From Actinobaculum suis (GTDB lineage Bacteria; Actinomycetota; Actinomycetes; Actinomycetales; Actinomycetaceae): 64,000 nucleotides of DNA. This document shows, piece after piece, positions 35,230 to 43,553 of the stretch. Numbering within the stretch: position 1 is the first letter of the stretch; each line of letters starts with the position of its first letter. A program made the position numbers and the translations under genes. Below the pieces are notes generated by a model. It did no database searches. It was given only the letters and a program-made list of their open reading frames with translations, and was not told where the DNA came from. The DNA lies in NCBI RefSeq assembly GCF_900102025.1, contig NZ_FNAU01000003.1:62001-126000 (forward strand), in the 5' to 3' direction.

Positions 35230-38106
35230 TTAGCGGCGGTCTACGGCCGGGGTGTCAATTCCGTCCCCGTCCCAATCGCCAACCACCGAAACATCCTTCG
35301 CATTACCATAAGCAAAGACCTCATCAGCCACGCCAGAAACCAATTCGTTCTTCAAGAAGAACTGGTTGCCGCGTACCACGCCAACCCCGTCCTTGCCCGT
35401 ACCGTTCCAGTCACCAACAATCACGCGATCACCAGCAGTACCATAAGCAAACTCAAACGCAGCCTTGGTATCCTCCAGCTTGCTTTGTACGTAGAAGATA
35501 TTTCCACGCACAGTGGCCAAGGTATCCTTACCGTCCCCGTTCCAATCCCCAGCAATAAGGGTATCGGTCGGGTTGCCGTAACCGTAAACGGCGTCAGCAA
35601 CACCAGAAGTTAGCGAATTACGAACAAAGACCTGGTTACCGCGAACTACGGCAATCGTGTCCTTACCATCACCATTCCAGTCCCCTACCAGGACCTCATC
35701 ACCAGCGTTACCGTAGGCAAACTCGAACTGCGCAACACCGCCAAAGCCATTGGTACCCAAGAACGCGTTACCCCGGCGCACCAACGGCGTATCTATACCG
35801 TCACCATCCCAGTCACCAAAGATGATTTCATCGTTCGGGTTACCATAATTGACCGTACGATCAGCCTTACCCTGACCCCACGCATTCACATACAACACAC
35901 CACGAGCATCATTACCAACCGCCCACACACCAGCTGGCTTTTCGCTAGCCGGTTTGTCGGCACCGGGCTTCTCGGTGCCTGCCGGATCCGTGCCTGCCGG
36001 ATCCGTGCCTGCCGGATCCGTGCCCGCCGTATCCGTGCCCGCCGTATTCGTGTCCGTCTGAGCCGTCTGTTCGCCCACCGTTACCGGAATCGTCAGATCG
36101 GCATCCCCGGCAACCACACGCAGAGTGGATTCGAAGGGAGCGTCCGCGGGAACGGTGAAGGTGATCGTGGCCTTCCCGGTGTCGTCAATATGCGGGGTCA
36201 CCGTGTTATCCACTTCTGCGGTACCGACCTTCGTGTTGTTCAGGTACAGGTCTACCTTTTCGGTTACCGGTTCGGAGGAAGTCATGGAGAGCGAGGCCAA
36301 GTTAATCGTGGCTTCCTTGCCCGGCTGCAGTTTATCTTCACCGTTAATACCGATTGAAGACTGACGGTAGGAAACCTGGAAGTCCGGGTTGGCCTTCAAG
36401 AATTCGTTGAAGGCCACGTTGTCAACGATGCCGGTATCCGCGTAGTTCTTACCTTCCGTGAAGACGCTGAAACCATCGCCCCCATCCAGCAGGAACTGGT
36501 TCGAAGCGATCGTGTACGTCTGCGATTCATCGCGTGGCACGAGCTTGCCATCAACGTAAACCGCCTTCACCCGGTTGCCCGGCTCACCTTCGTGGTCGTA
36601 CAGGTAGGTGGTGTTATAGGAAAGTCCCAAGCGCAATAGTGGCCGGGCTGCATCTTCCGCATCCTTCCACTGCTGTTCGAGCATGGTGTAAACCTGTGCG
36701 CCCGTCAGATCGATCGTCGCATAAGAATTGCCGAAGGGCTGGACGCTGTAGGACTCCTGGTAGGTGATCTGGCCATCACCATTCGGATCTAGATCGGCCC
36801 GCAAACCGCCAGGATTAATAATCCCGAAATCGGCCTTCTTCTCCATGCCGAGCGAGTACTGGTAGAAGCCTTCTGCGATCAAATTGCCCACAGAAGATTC
36901 CGTACCGCGGTTAGCGCCAGTATCGTTTGTGTTCCGATCGTTCGTACCGCGATTAGCGATACCGCTAATGGTTCCCACCGGTTGGGCGCCCAATTCTTCC
37001 GCTTGCGCCTTAGCCTTCTGATACAGCGCCTCGATATCTTGATCAATCACGTCTGGCTCGGTGAAAGCCTTCTTTTCGACGTCGTACACCGTCTTATTTT
37101 CGGCGGTAACGCTCTTCAGTTCTTTCTTTTCGTTATCCCATTCGAGCACAATGTGCCCAAAGTTCCGGCCGAACTCACCGGGTTCAATAACCGGTGCACC
37201 GGATTCGGTTGTGGTTTCGGCGAGCAAATGGGTGTGGCCGGCAACCTGCACGTCTACATCCGCACCCACCTTTTGCGCTACTTCATGGTTTTCGTGCATG
37301 AGGCCAACCACGATATCGGCTTCCCCATTAGATTCGTCGCCATCCTTGAGCTGGGCAGCAACACGGTTCGTTGCTTCTACCGGATCGGTGAATGTAAGCC
37401 CTCTAATTCCGGAGGCAGAAACCAGGTTCGGCATATCGGCCGTCACCGTGCCTACGAAAGCGACCCGGATCCCATCCTCGGTCTTGAGCATAAAGTAGGG
37501 CGCGAAGTCTCCCGGCCGAGCCCCTTCCACATTGGCATGGACGAAGGGGAAATTCGCTTCCTTCTTAATGCGGTCCCGGTAGTCGTTGTAGCCCTGATCA
37601 AATTCGTGGTTTCCAGAAGAGGAACCTTGGAGGCCCATCGCGTTCAGGATATCCAGCGTGGGCTGATCGTTTGCAATGGAGGAAACGTAGGCGGAACCGC
37701 CAACCAAATCACCGTTGCCCACGAAGAACGTATTACCCGGGTTTGCTTCGCGCAACTTATTAATTTGCCCGGCCAGGTGGGCGGCAGTTTCAATGTGCCC
37801 ATGGAAGTCTGAAATCACCGCAATATCGATCTTGGTAGTACTGGTTTGCGCGCTACCGGCATCGCCGGATCCGCTTTCCCCGCTACCTGCATCGCCGGTT
37901 CCACTTTCTGCGGTTCCCTGTTCGGTTCCGGTATTTCCAGATTCGGTGCCAGCTTGCTGCGTATCAGCCTGCGTGGAAACAGTTTGCCCTTCACCCTGCA
38001 CACCAACGGTTTTTTGCTCGCCATACGCGGGGATCGTGGCCCCACCCATAACGACGGCGAGGGCCGTGATATATGCGGACCCTCGCCTAAAAATCGATTT
38101 AGACAT
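35230..38106 (-). CDS. Secreted 5'-nucleotidase / metallophosphatase with C-terminal FG-GAP-like repeat domain
   Basis: 958 residues. A Sec signal peptide (residues 1-29, basic SKSIFRRG, then a hydrophobic core ending TIPAYG) is followed by a Gly/Ser/Glu-rich stretch. The calcineurin-like phosphoesterase domain (about 93-350) has IAVISDFHGHIE, GNHEFDQGYND and QVAGHTHLL. Next are a 5'-nucleotidase C-terminal domain (RADLDPNGDG, then NQFLLDGGDGFSVF), an Ig-like segment, an AGTDP repeat linker and a terminal set of GDW(D/N)GDGKDT repeats of about 50 residues, probably a beta-propeller. The DxDxDG signatures suggest calcium binding. There is no LPXTG sorting signal. It probably releases phosphate or nucleosides from extracellular nucleotides. 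Confidence 0.92.
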   Translation of the reverse strand: MSKSIFRRGSAYITALAVVMGGATIPAYGEQKTVGVQGEGQTVSTQADTQQAGTESGNTGTEQGTAESGTGDAGSGESGSGDAGSAQTSTTKIDIAVISDFHGHIETAAHLAGQINKLREANPGNTFFVGNGDLVGGSAYVSSIANDQPTLDILNAMGLQGSSSGNHEFDQGYNDYRDRIKKEANFPFVHANVEGARPGDFAPYFMLKTEDGIRVAFVGTVTADMPNLVSASGIRGLTFTDPVEATNRVAAQLKDGDESNGEADIVVGLMHENHEVAQKVGADVDVQVAGHTHLLAETTTESGAPVIEPGEFGRNFGHIVLEWDNEKKELKSVTAENKTVYDVEKKAFTEPDVIDQDIEALYQKAKAQAEELGAQPVGTISGIANRGTNDRNTNDTGANRGTESSVGNLIAEGFYQYSLGMEKKADFGIINPGGLRADLDPNGDGQITYQESYSVQPFGNSYATIDLTGAQVYTMLEQQWKDAEDAARPLLRLGLSYNTTYLYDHEGEPGNRVKAVYVDGKLVPRDESQTYTIASNQFLLDGGDGFSVFTEGKNYADTGIVDNVAFNEFLKANPDFQVSYRQSSIGINGEDKLQPGKEATINLASLSMTSSEPVTEKVDLYLNNTKVGTAEVDNTVTPHIDDTGKATITFTVPADAPFESTLRVVAGDADLTIPVTVGEQTAQTDTNTAGTDTAGTDPAGTDPAGTDPAGTEKPGADKPASEKPAGVWAVGNDARGVLYVNAWGQGKADRTVNYGNPNDEIIFGDWDGDGIDTPLVRRGNAFLGTNGFGGVAQFEFAYGNAGDEVLVGDWNGDGKDTIAVVRGNQVFVRNSLTSGVADAVYGYGNPTDTLIAGDWNGDGKDTLATVRGNIFYVQSKLEDTKAAFEFAYGTAGDRVIVGDWNGTGKDGVGVVRGNQFFLKNELVSGVADEVFAYGNAKDVSVVGDWDGDGIDTPAVDRR
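35983..36045. repeat. 15 bp repeats encoding the AGTDP linker
   Basis: GTGCCTGCCGGATCC and variants recur about five times; on the coding strand each gives Ala-Gly-Thr-Asp-(Pro/Thr). They lie between the Ig-like segment and the C-terminal repeat domain of the nucleotidase. Confidence 0.75.
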
Positions 38107-38599
38107 ATTTATTCCTTCGTGTTACCTGAATACAACTCCGTGTTTTCACAGGGTCACCCAGCATCATCCTGGAACCGTGTAAACACCTCGTAAACCTCGG
38201 TGAACAGCATGGAACATTTGATCTAATACTTGGGGTCATTCCCCCGCGGTCCGGGAGAAAGGTCCCGAACAATAGGAGCCAAAGGGCCCTTAACTAAAGG
38301 GCCCAAATAGTTAGGGGTTTATCGCGAAAAGCAATAGGGGTTTATCGCGAATAAAAACAAAACATAGGGCCGGAGCTAAGAGATAACCTCCCAGCTCCGG
38401 CCCTACCAATAGATCCGCACGAACACCAATCTCACATTCAAGCGGCACTACCGCTTATATGTATATCGATATTCAGTGACCAGAATCTGGGCGACACCCG
38501 CTATCATTGCCGTTTACCCACTACCGGTTTTTTTGCCAGATATAGGCCAATGCTTACCATCCGGTAGTGCGCATTAACGAGTGCCATGCCCTAGTATTT
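38107..38599. other. Spacer between the 5'-nucleotidase gene and groES
   Basis: 493 bp without a gene. It contains the groES terminator (38366-38404), a 16 bp direct repeat TAGGGGTTTATCGCGA at 38312-38327 and 38335-38350, and two GGGCCC boxes (38284-38289, 38299-38304) that can pair. The nucleotidase promoter must lie to the left part, but no clear boxes were found. Confidence 0.55.
38366..38404 (-). terminator. Rho-independent terminator of groES
   Basis: A perfect 12 bp stem (38366-38377 with 38393-38404) and a 15-base loop. Leftwards it is followed by ATGTTTTGTTTTTATT, a good U-rich tract. It shows that the groES transcript ends without a groEL gene. Confidence 0.85.
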
Positions 38600-38896
38600 T
38601 TAGCGCTCGACAATAGCCAGCACATCACGCGCGGAAAGAATAATGTACGTTTCTTCTCCGTACGTTACTTCCGTCCCGCCGTACTTGGAGTAGACGACGA
38701 CGTCGCCCTCCTTAATATCCAGCGGAACCCGGTTCCCATTGTCATCGATGCGGCCCGGCCCTACCGCCAGTACCTTACCTTCGGTTGGCTTCTCAGTGGC
38801 GGTATCCGGAAGATAGATACCCGAGGCCGTGGTGGTTTCAGCTTCTTCCTGCTTGATGACAATGCGATCCTCAAGCGGCTTAATGGAGACGGACAA
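38600..38896 (-). CDS. groES: Co-chaperonin GroES (GroEL partner), stand-alone
   Basis: 98 residues. Forms the heptameric lid of the GroEL chaperonin. It begins [13 protein letters not shown]; the mobile loop is around [11 protein letters not shown], and KVLAVGPG and [11 protein letters not shown] are typical. The start codon is TTG at 38894-38896, supported by a strong AAAGGAGGAG seven bases before. No groEL follows: transcription ends at a terminator and the next gene is a nucleotidase. A CIRCE element upstream indicates HrcA control. Confidence 0.96.
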   Translation of the reverse strand: MSVSIKPLEDRIVIKQEEAETTTASGIYLPDTATEKPTEGKVLAVGPGRIDDNGNRVPLDIKEGDVVVYSKYGGTEVTYGEETYIILSARDVLAIVER

Positions 38897-39031
38897 TTGT
38901 CTCCTCCTTTACTTCTAGACTCGTGCAATTATGTCAGCGCTCAGAGCCGGGACCCGCCGTCGCGGGGGCCGGGCCCAAACCCAAGCACAAGCCGTAGCAG
39001 AACTACGTCCGGAGTTAACGTTAGGCTGTAG

Positions 39032-39058
39032 CTAGCACTCGGTCAAGTTGAGTGCCAG
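39032..39058. promoter_or_regulatory. CIRCE element (HrcA operator) upstream of groES
   Basis: CTAGCACTC, nine bases, GAGTGCCAG. This differs from the consensus TTAGCACTC-N9-GAGTGCTAA at one position in the left arm and two in the right. It lies about 136 bp upstream of the groES start, so the transcript has a leader of moderate length. Confidence 0.85.
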
Positions 39059-39134
39059 GTTAGAGCGAAATAATTCACCCTTGAGCAAAACCACCGAGTT
39101 TTCTCACTCTGCCCGGGCATGCGCTCGCCCTATT

Positions 39135-39170
39135 CCCGCTTCTGCTAATTCACCCGCTTCTGCTAATTCA
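39135..39170. repeat. 18 bp tandem duplication across the tsaD stop
   Basis: CCCGCTTCTGCTAATTCA occurs at 39135-39152 and 39153-39170. The right copy contains the tsaD stop (CTA, 39163-39165) and penultimate codon; the left copy is non-coding. Confidence 0.85.
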
Positions 39171-40206
39171 TGACGATGGTGCTCAGATCCATATTGGTAT
39201 CCACCGAAAGATCCAGTGCAGATTCAGGCACGTTGTTTTTCACCAGCTCATAGCCCAGTGCCGCGATCATCGCCCCATTATCAGTGCAGTAACGTAGGGG
39301 CGGGATCCGCACGGTGATGCCTTCTGCTTCCCCGCGTTCGGCCGCGAGCGCCCGCAGCCGCGAGTTTGCCGAAAAACCGCCGCCGATCACGAGCGTATCG
39401 CAATCGTAGGCGTGGCAGGCACGCAAAGCTTTCTCCGTCAGGGTATCGACGATGGCTTCCGTAAAGCCGGCGGCAATATCGGGCTTATTGACTTCTTCGC
39501 CGCGTGCTTCACATCCTTCAATGTAGCGGGCTACCGCCGTCTTGAGCCCGGAGAAGGAGAAATCATAGGGGTGCTTTTCGCGGTTTTTCCCGCTTTCCAG
39601 GCCGCGCGGGAAACGAATTGCCTCCCGGTCACCAGCTTGCGAGAGTTTATCTACGTAAACCCCACCCGGGTACGGGGTGCCGAGCAAGCGGCCCACTTTA
39701 TCGAAGGCTTCGCCCGCGGCGTCGTCCAAAGTACCGCCGAGTTCTTCCACCTCCGTGGCAATATTGCCCACCCTCAAAATCGAGGAATGGCCGCCCGATA
39801 CCACTAGGCCAATGAACTTTTCTGGGAAGGGGCCTTCTGCGAGCTCATCTACCGCCAAATGTCCAATAATATGGTTCACGCCGTAGAGGGGTATGCCAAG
39901 TGCTAGGGCCAGTGCTTTTGCCGCGGAAACTCCTACCGTCAAAGATCCGACCAGGCCGGGCCCGGCGGTCACCGCGATCGCGTCTATATCTGCGAGCGCG
40001 GTCTGCGCTTTTTCGAGGGCCGCAGTAATGGTGGGAACCATTTGTTGTAGATGTGCACGCGAGGCAATTTCTGGGATAATCCCGCCGTAGCGTGCGTACT
40101 CGTCCATGGAGGTGGCCGTTACGTCTGCCAGTAGCTCACCGTCTTTTACAATGGCGACGCCGGTTTCATCACAGGATGTTTCAATGCCGAGAACCGTAAT
40201 ACTCAC
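39163..40206 (-). CDS. tsaD: tRNA N6-threonylcarbamoyladenosine synthase subunit TsaD
   Basis: 347 residues. Transfers the threonylcarbamoyl group onto A37 of ANN-decoding tRNAs with TsaB and TsaE. Motifs are VLGIETSCDETGVAIV, the metal-binding histidines in SRAHLQQMVP and GVNHIIGHLA, VVSGGHSSIL, and DTLVIGGGFSANSRLR. Start is taken as GTG 40206; a TTG two codons upstream is the only alternative close by. It is the last gene of the alr-tsaE-tsaB-rimI-tsaD run, 25 bp after rimI. Confidence 0.97.
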   Translation of the reverse strand: MSITVLGIETSCDETGVAIVKDGELLADVTATSMDEYARYGGIIPEIASRAHLQQMVPTITAALEKAQTALADIDAIAVTAGPGLVGSLTVGVSAAKALALALGIPLYGVNHIIGHLAVDELAEGPFPEKFIGLVVSGGHSSILRVGNIATEVEELGGTLDDAAGEAFDKVGRLLGTPYPGGVYVDKLSQAGDREAIRFPRGLESGKNREKHPYDFSFSGLKTAVARYIEGCEARGEEVNKPDIAAGFTEAIVDTLTEKALRACHAYDCDTLVIGGGFSANSRLRALAAERGEAEGITVRIPPLRYCTDNGAMIAALGYELVKNNVPESALDLSVDTNMDLSTIVMN

Positions 40207-40231
40207 GGGCAAAGTCTAGCGCCGAGCTGGC

Positions 40232-40942
40232 CTACTGTGCATCACGATGTATATCGCGCCGCATAATTAGCCCGTCTGTACCTCGGTAATAGCCGGGGCG
40301 CGTGCCCACGGTGTAAAAACCGCGCGATTCATATAATCCGCGGGCTACGGGATCGTTTTCTCGCACTTCCAAAAAGACCTGTTCGGCCCCGCAGGCCGCG
40401 GCTACCGTGAGCAAAGAATCGAGGAGGGAGCTACCTATCCCCTGCCCGCGGAAGGATTTATCGACGCCGATCGTCATGATTTCTGCTTCCACGCCTAAAT
40501 TGACGGCTCCGGCCGCAACCAGATCGTCTACCTCCGGCCGGGGCGGCGTGGTTTCGATAAGTCGATCTATGAGAACCAGGCAACCCGGAAAGCTGAGAGC
40601 TTCTTGCCAGGCGGCTTCCGGCCAGGCTTCCCGGTCAAATACCGCAAAATCGAAACGCGTGAGCGCATCCGCATCAGCGGGCATCGCCACTTGCCGGCGT
40701 AGGCGAAATGCGCGCGCCGGCGCTACGCCGCCGGTATTGCCTTCGCGTTCTGCGTGGCTTTCGCCGGCGTTATTACCTTCGTAGGTAGCGCGGCCTTCGC
40801 GTTCTGCGTGGCTTTCGCCAGCGCTTTTACCTTCGTAGGTAGCCTGGCCTTCGCTCGTGCTGCGGCCTTCGTGGGTAACGCCGGTTTCGGGGGCGAGGTT
40901 TTCGGCCGGATTATCGGCGGCGGGTTTAGGAACGGTAGCCAT
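40232..40942 (-). CDS. rimI: Ribosomal-protein alanine N-acetyltransferase with repetitive N-terminal extension
   Basis: 236 residues. The C-terminal 160 residues are a GNAT domain: MTIGVDKSFRGQGIGSSLLD is the acetyl-CoA loop, and EVRENDPVARGLYESRGFY is the RimI-specific ending. RimI acetylates the N-terminus of S18 in E. coli; in actinobacteria it sits with the tsa genes. The first 75 residues are Gly/Glu-rich and contain an 18-residue tandem repeat (ATYEG(K/N)(S/N)AGESHAEREG) not expected in the family. ATG 40942 overlaps the tsaB end by 17 bases; an upstream start at 40975 has no clear support. Confidence 0.9.
   Translation of the reverse strand: MATVPKPAADNPAENLAPETGVTHEGRSTSEGQATYEGKSAGESHAEREGRATYEGNNAGESHAEREGNTGGVAPARAFRLRRQVAMPADADALTRFDFAVFDREAWPEAAWQEALSFPGCLVLIDRLIETTPPRPEVDDLVAAGAVNLGVEAEIMTIGVDKSFRGQGIGSSLLDSLLTVAAACGAEQVFLEVRENDPVARGLYESRGFYTVGTRPGYYRGTDGLIMRRDIHRDAQ
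40741..40860. repeat. 54 bp in-frame repeat in the rimI N-terminal region
   Basis: The block starting CTTCGCGTTCTGCGTGG at 40741 is repeated from 40795 with few changes. The 54 bp period equals 18 codons. Confidence 0.8.
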
Positions 40943-41633
40943 CGCCCGCCTTTTGGGCCACCCCGCGGGCCACATCCGGGCGGCGCAAATACAACGGTTC
41001 GGTGCTCAAAGCCGCCTCCGGATCGGCCGCGTTATCCAAACGGGAAAGGGCAATACTCGCCAAATATTCCGGTTCGGGAAGTACCAGCTGGGCGCCGGCC
41101 AATTCCGGATACAAATCGGCACGGGAAACGGCGAGCGGGGCGCCGTGCGTCGTCGTCGCTACTTCGGCAGGCTTAATAATCTGCGGAGGCGAAAAAACGA
41201 GGACGTCACTATACCCGGCAATTGCGCGAGCCCCGGCAATATACAGTTCCTTGCGCCGCGCATCGATCACCGGCCACACTTGCGTTGCGCCGGCTCTGAG
41301 CGCGCCGTAGGCCATGGCATCTAGCGAAGGGACCCCGTAAAGCGGAATATCCCACGCAAAGGCGAGGGTGCGGGCAGTTACTAAACCGGCACGCAAACCC
41401 GTAAAAGCTCCCGGGCCGGTACCGGCCACGATCGCTTCCGGCACGTCCACATCAGCCGCGTCGAGCGCATCGCTGACCATGGGCGTCAGGTTTTCGGCAT
41501 GGCTCCGCGAATCTGCAGAAACCAGGCGGGCCAAAGTATGGAACTTAGCCTCGGTTTCGGGAACCGTCCCGAAATTAGTTTCCACCACGCCAACTACGGT
41601 CTGGTCAGAGGTATCAATCGTCAAAATAATCAT
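40926..41633 (-). CDS. tsaB: tRNA threonylcarbamoyladenosine biosynthesis protein TsaB
   Basis: 235 residues of the ASKHA-fold YeaZ family, the scaffold that binds TsaD. It starts MIILTIDTSDQTVVGVV. SRSHAENLTPMVSDAL and VAGTGPGAFTGLRAGLVTAR are diagnostic. Its ATG directly abuts the tsaE stop (no spacer), and its 3' end overlaps rimI, so the genes are coupled. Confidence 0.96.
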   Translation of the reverse strand: MIILTIDTSDQTVVGVVETNFGTVPETEAKFHTLARLVSADSRSHAENLTPMVSDALDAADVDVPEAIVAGTGPGAFTGLRAGLVTARTLAFAWDIPLYGVPSLDAMAYGALRAGATQVWPVIDARRKELYIAGARAIAGYSDVLVFSPPQIIKPAEVATTTHGAPLAVSRADLYPELAGAQLVLPEPEYLASIALSRLDNAADPEAALSTEPLYLRRPDVARGVAQKAGDGYRS

Positions 41634-42188
41634 TTATTCGCTCTTTTCCTCATCCGCAGGAGCGGGATTCGGCGTGGATTCTTGGTAGCGGTGCAAAGTT
41701 TCGCCCAGCAATTCATGAGCGCGCTGCCCGGTGGCAGTGAAAGTCAAGGTGCGCGGCGCATCCACGTACAGGTCGGCTACGTCTTGGCCGCGAGCGGCAC
41801 CTTCCGGGCGGGTGATCGTGATTTCTAGCCGGTCTGGGGAAAGGACTTCTACTTTGCCTGTACCCCATTCAATGAGGGTGGCAGAATCTTCCAAACTGGT
41901 ATCCAGATCGAGGGCATCGAGTTCTTCGAGGCCTTCTAAACGATAGGCATCCACGTGGATAAGATCCGGGCCGGTACCGCGGTTTTTGTGCACATTGGCA
42001 ATCACGAAGGTGGGCGAGGTAACGCGCCCGCTTACATTCATGCCGACTGCTACCCCGCGCACCAGCGTCGTCTTCCCTGCCCCGAGCGGACCGGTAAGCA
42101 TCACCAGATCGCCGCGCTGCACCGATTCGCCCAGCGCCCTGCCGAAGCTCTGCATTTCTTCCGCATCCGGGATTATGATTTCCTTCAT
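41634..42188 (-). CDS. tsaE: tRNA threonylcarbamoyladenosine biosynthesis ATPase TsaE
   Basis: 184 residues from ATG 42188. Walker A GPLGAGKTTLVRGVA, then VTSPTFVIANVH and HVDAYRLEGLEELDALDL are typical of the YjeE family. An ATG four codons upstream (42200) is possible, but GGAG lies six bases before 42188, which favours the shorter start. It drives the TsaB-TsaD catalytic cycle by ATP hydrolysis. The C-terminal 30 residues are an unconserved tail. The gene lies 60 bp after alr. Confidence 0.95.
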   Translation of the reverse strand: MKEIIIPDAEEMQSFGRALGESVQRGDLVMLTGPLGAGKTTLVRGVAVGMNVSGRVTSPTFVIANVHKNRGTGPDLIHVDAYRLEGLEELDALDLDTSLEDSATLIEWGTGKVEVLSPDRLEITITRPEGAARGQDVADLYVDAPRTLTFTATGQRAHELLGETLHRYQESTPNPAPADEEKSE

Positions 42189-42248
42189 CACGCGCTCCAT
42201 GATAAACCCCGCATCTACTTCCTGCCTGTTAGTTAGGAGGCGCGCGCT

Positions 42249-43553
42249 TTATTCCACGTATACGCGCGGAACGCGCGGGCCAATACGGGTGGGAATCTCG
42301 TAGCCGATCGAATCGGACCATTCACCCCAGTTATCGGTAGTGGGCGCGCCGGTGCTTTCATCACCGAAAATGATTACCTCATCTCCCGGGCGGGCAGATG
42401 GTGGCAATTGGATCACAAACTGGTCCATGCAAACCCGGCCAATAATCGGGCAACGATGGCCCCTAACCAGCACTTGCCCCCGGTTGGAAGCCGCCCGCGG
42501 AATACCATCGCCATACCCGAGCGGCACGATCCCCAGGTGGGTTCCCGCCGGCACGGTTTGCGTACCACCATAAGACACCCCGGTGGTGCTTTCCGTTATC
42601 CGGGCGCCGATAATTCGCGAGCGCAAGGTCATTACTGCTTGCAAACCCAATTCGGCGGCCGTTGCCACCTGCGGATTTGGGGAAATACCGTAGAGCAAAA
42701 TGCCAGGCCGAACCATCGAATATTGGGCTTTATTGTGGAAAAGTGCCCCGCCGGAAGCTGCGAGATGCAGTAGCGGCGGAGCTATTCCCACTTCGGCAAG
42801 CATTTGCTTTGCTTCTTCAAACCGGCTGATCTGGGCCTGCGTAGGTGCAGGATTGACCACGTGGGTATATGTTTGCTGGTCGGCACCGGATTCTGTGCCC
42901 GCGGCCTCACCGCTGGGTGCGAGAGCGGAAGTACTCAAGGTGTCTGCTTGTGCTAAGTGGCTCCACAAACCTTTGATTTCTACGGCTCCCACGCTTGCCA
43001 AAGCTTGCAAACGCGGCAGTATGCGTTCCAATTCCCCGCGGGTAAAACCTTCCCGGGCCATCCCGGTATCTACGGCAATATGAATCTTTGCGCCGCGCAT
43101 GCCCCCGCCTGCGTATCTTTCTAGTTCATCTACCACCCAGGGAGTGCCTACCGAGATTTCAATTCCCGCCCGGAAAGCGGCCCGCAGATCCGAACCCGGC
43201 GCATAAATCCAACTGAAAATGGGCGGGTGCGTGGCTGGCAGTGCCCCCGCACCGCCAGCACTGTTAGCACCGGCAGGGCCGGCTGGGCCGGCCGGCGTCG
43301 CTTCTTCACCATCACGCAACTGTGCGGCTAAAGACATCGCCTCGCCCAGTTGCGCCACACCTAGATAATCAGCGCCGGCCGCGGCTAGCGCCCGCGCGCA
43401 CGGCACAATTCCGTGCCCGTAAGCATCAGCCTTCACGATCGCCATAATCTTCGTCTTAGGCAGGCGTGCTCGCAACCACCGGAAATTATGCGCCAGGGCT
43501 CCTAAGGAAATCTCTGCCCGCGATGGATAGAAACTCTCAATCACCAACTTCAC
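42249..43553 (-). CDS. alr: Alanine racemase
   Basis: 434 residues. PLP enzyme making D-alanine for peptidoglycan. The Schiff-base lysine is in IMAIVKADAYGHG, and the second-subunit tyrosine in GVSYGGTQTV. LGIVPLGYGDGIPR and GRVCMDQFVIQL follow. Two low-complexity insertions are present: an Ala/Gly/Pro stretch (about residues 87-110) and a Ser/Ala/Glu stretch near residue 205-225, both outside the core. Its start overlaps the nnr stop by 17 bases. Confidence 0.96.
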   Translation of the reverse strand: MKLVIESFYPSRAEISLGALAHNFRWLRARLPKTKIMAIVKADAYGHGIVPCARALAAAGADYLGVAQLGEAMSLAAQLRDGEEATPAGPAGPAGANSAGGAGALPATHPPIFSWIYAPGSDLRAAFRAGIEISVGTPWVVDELERYAGGGMRGAKIHIAVDTGMAREGFTRGELERILPRLQALASVGAVEIKGLWSHLAQADTLSTSALAPSGEAAGTESGADQQTYTHVVNPAPTQAQISRFEEAKQMLAEVGIAPPLLHLAASGGALFHNKAQYSMVRPGILLYGISPNPQVATAAELGLQAVMTLRSRIIGARITESTTGVSYGGTQTVPAGTHLGIVPLGYGDGIPRAASNRGQVLVRGHRCPIIGRVCMDQFVIQLPPSARPGDEVIIFGDESTGAPTTDNWGEWSDSIGYEIPTRIGPRVPRVYVE

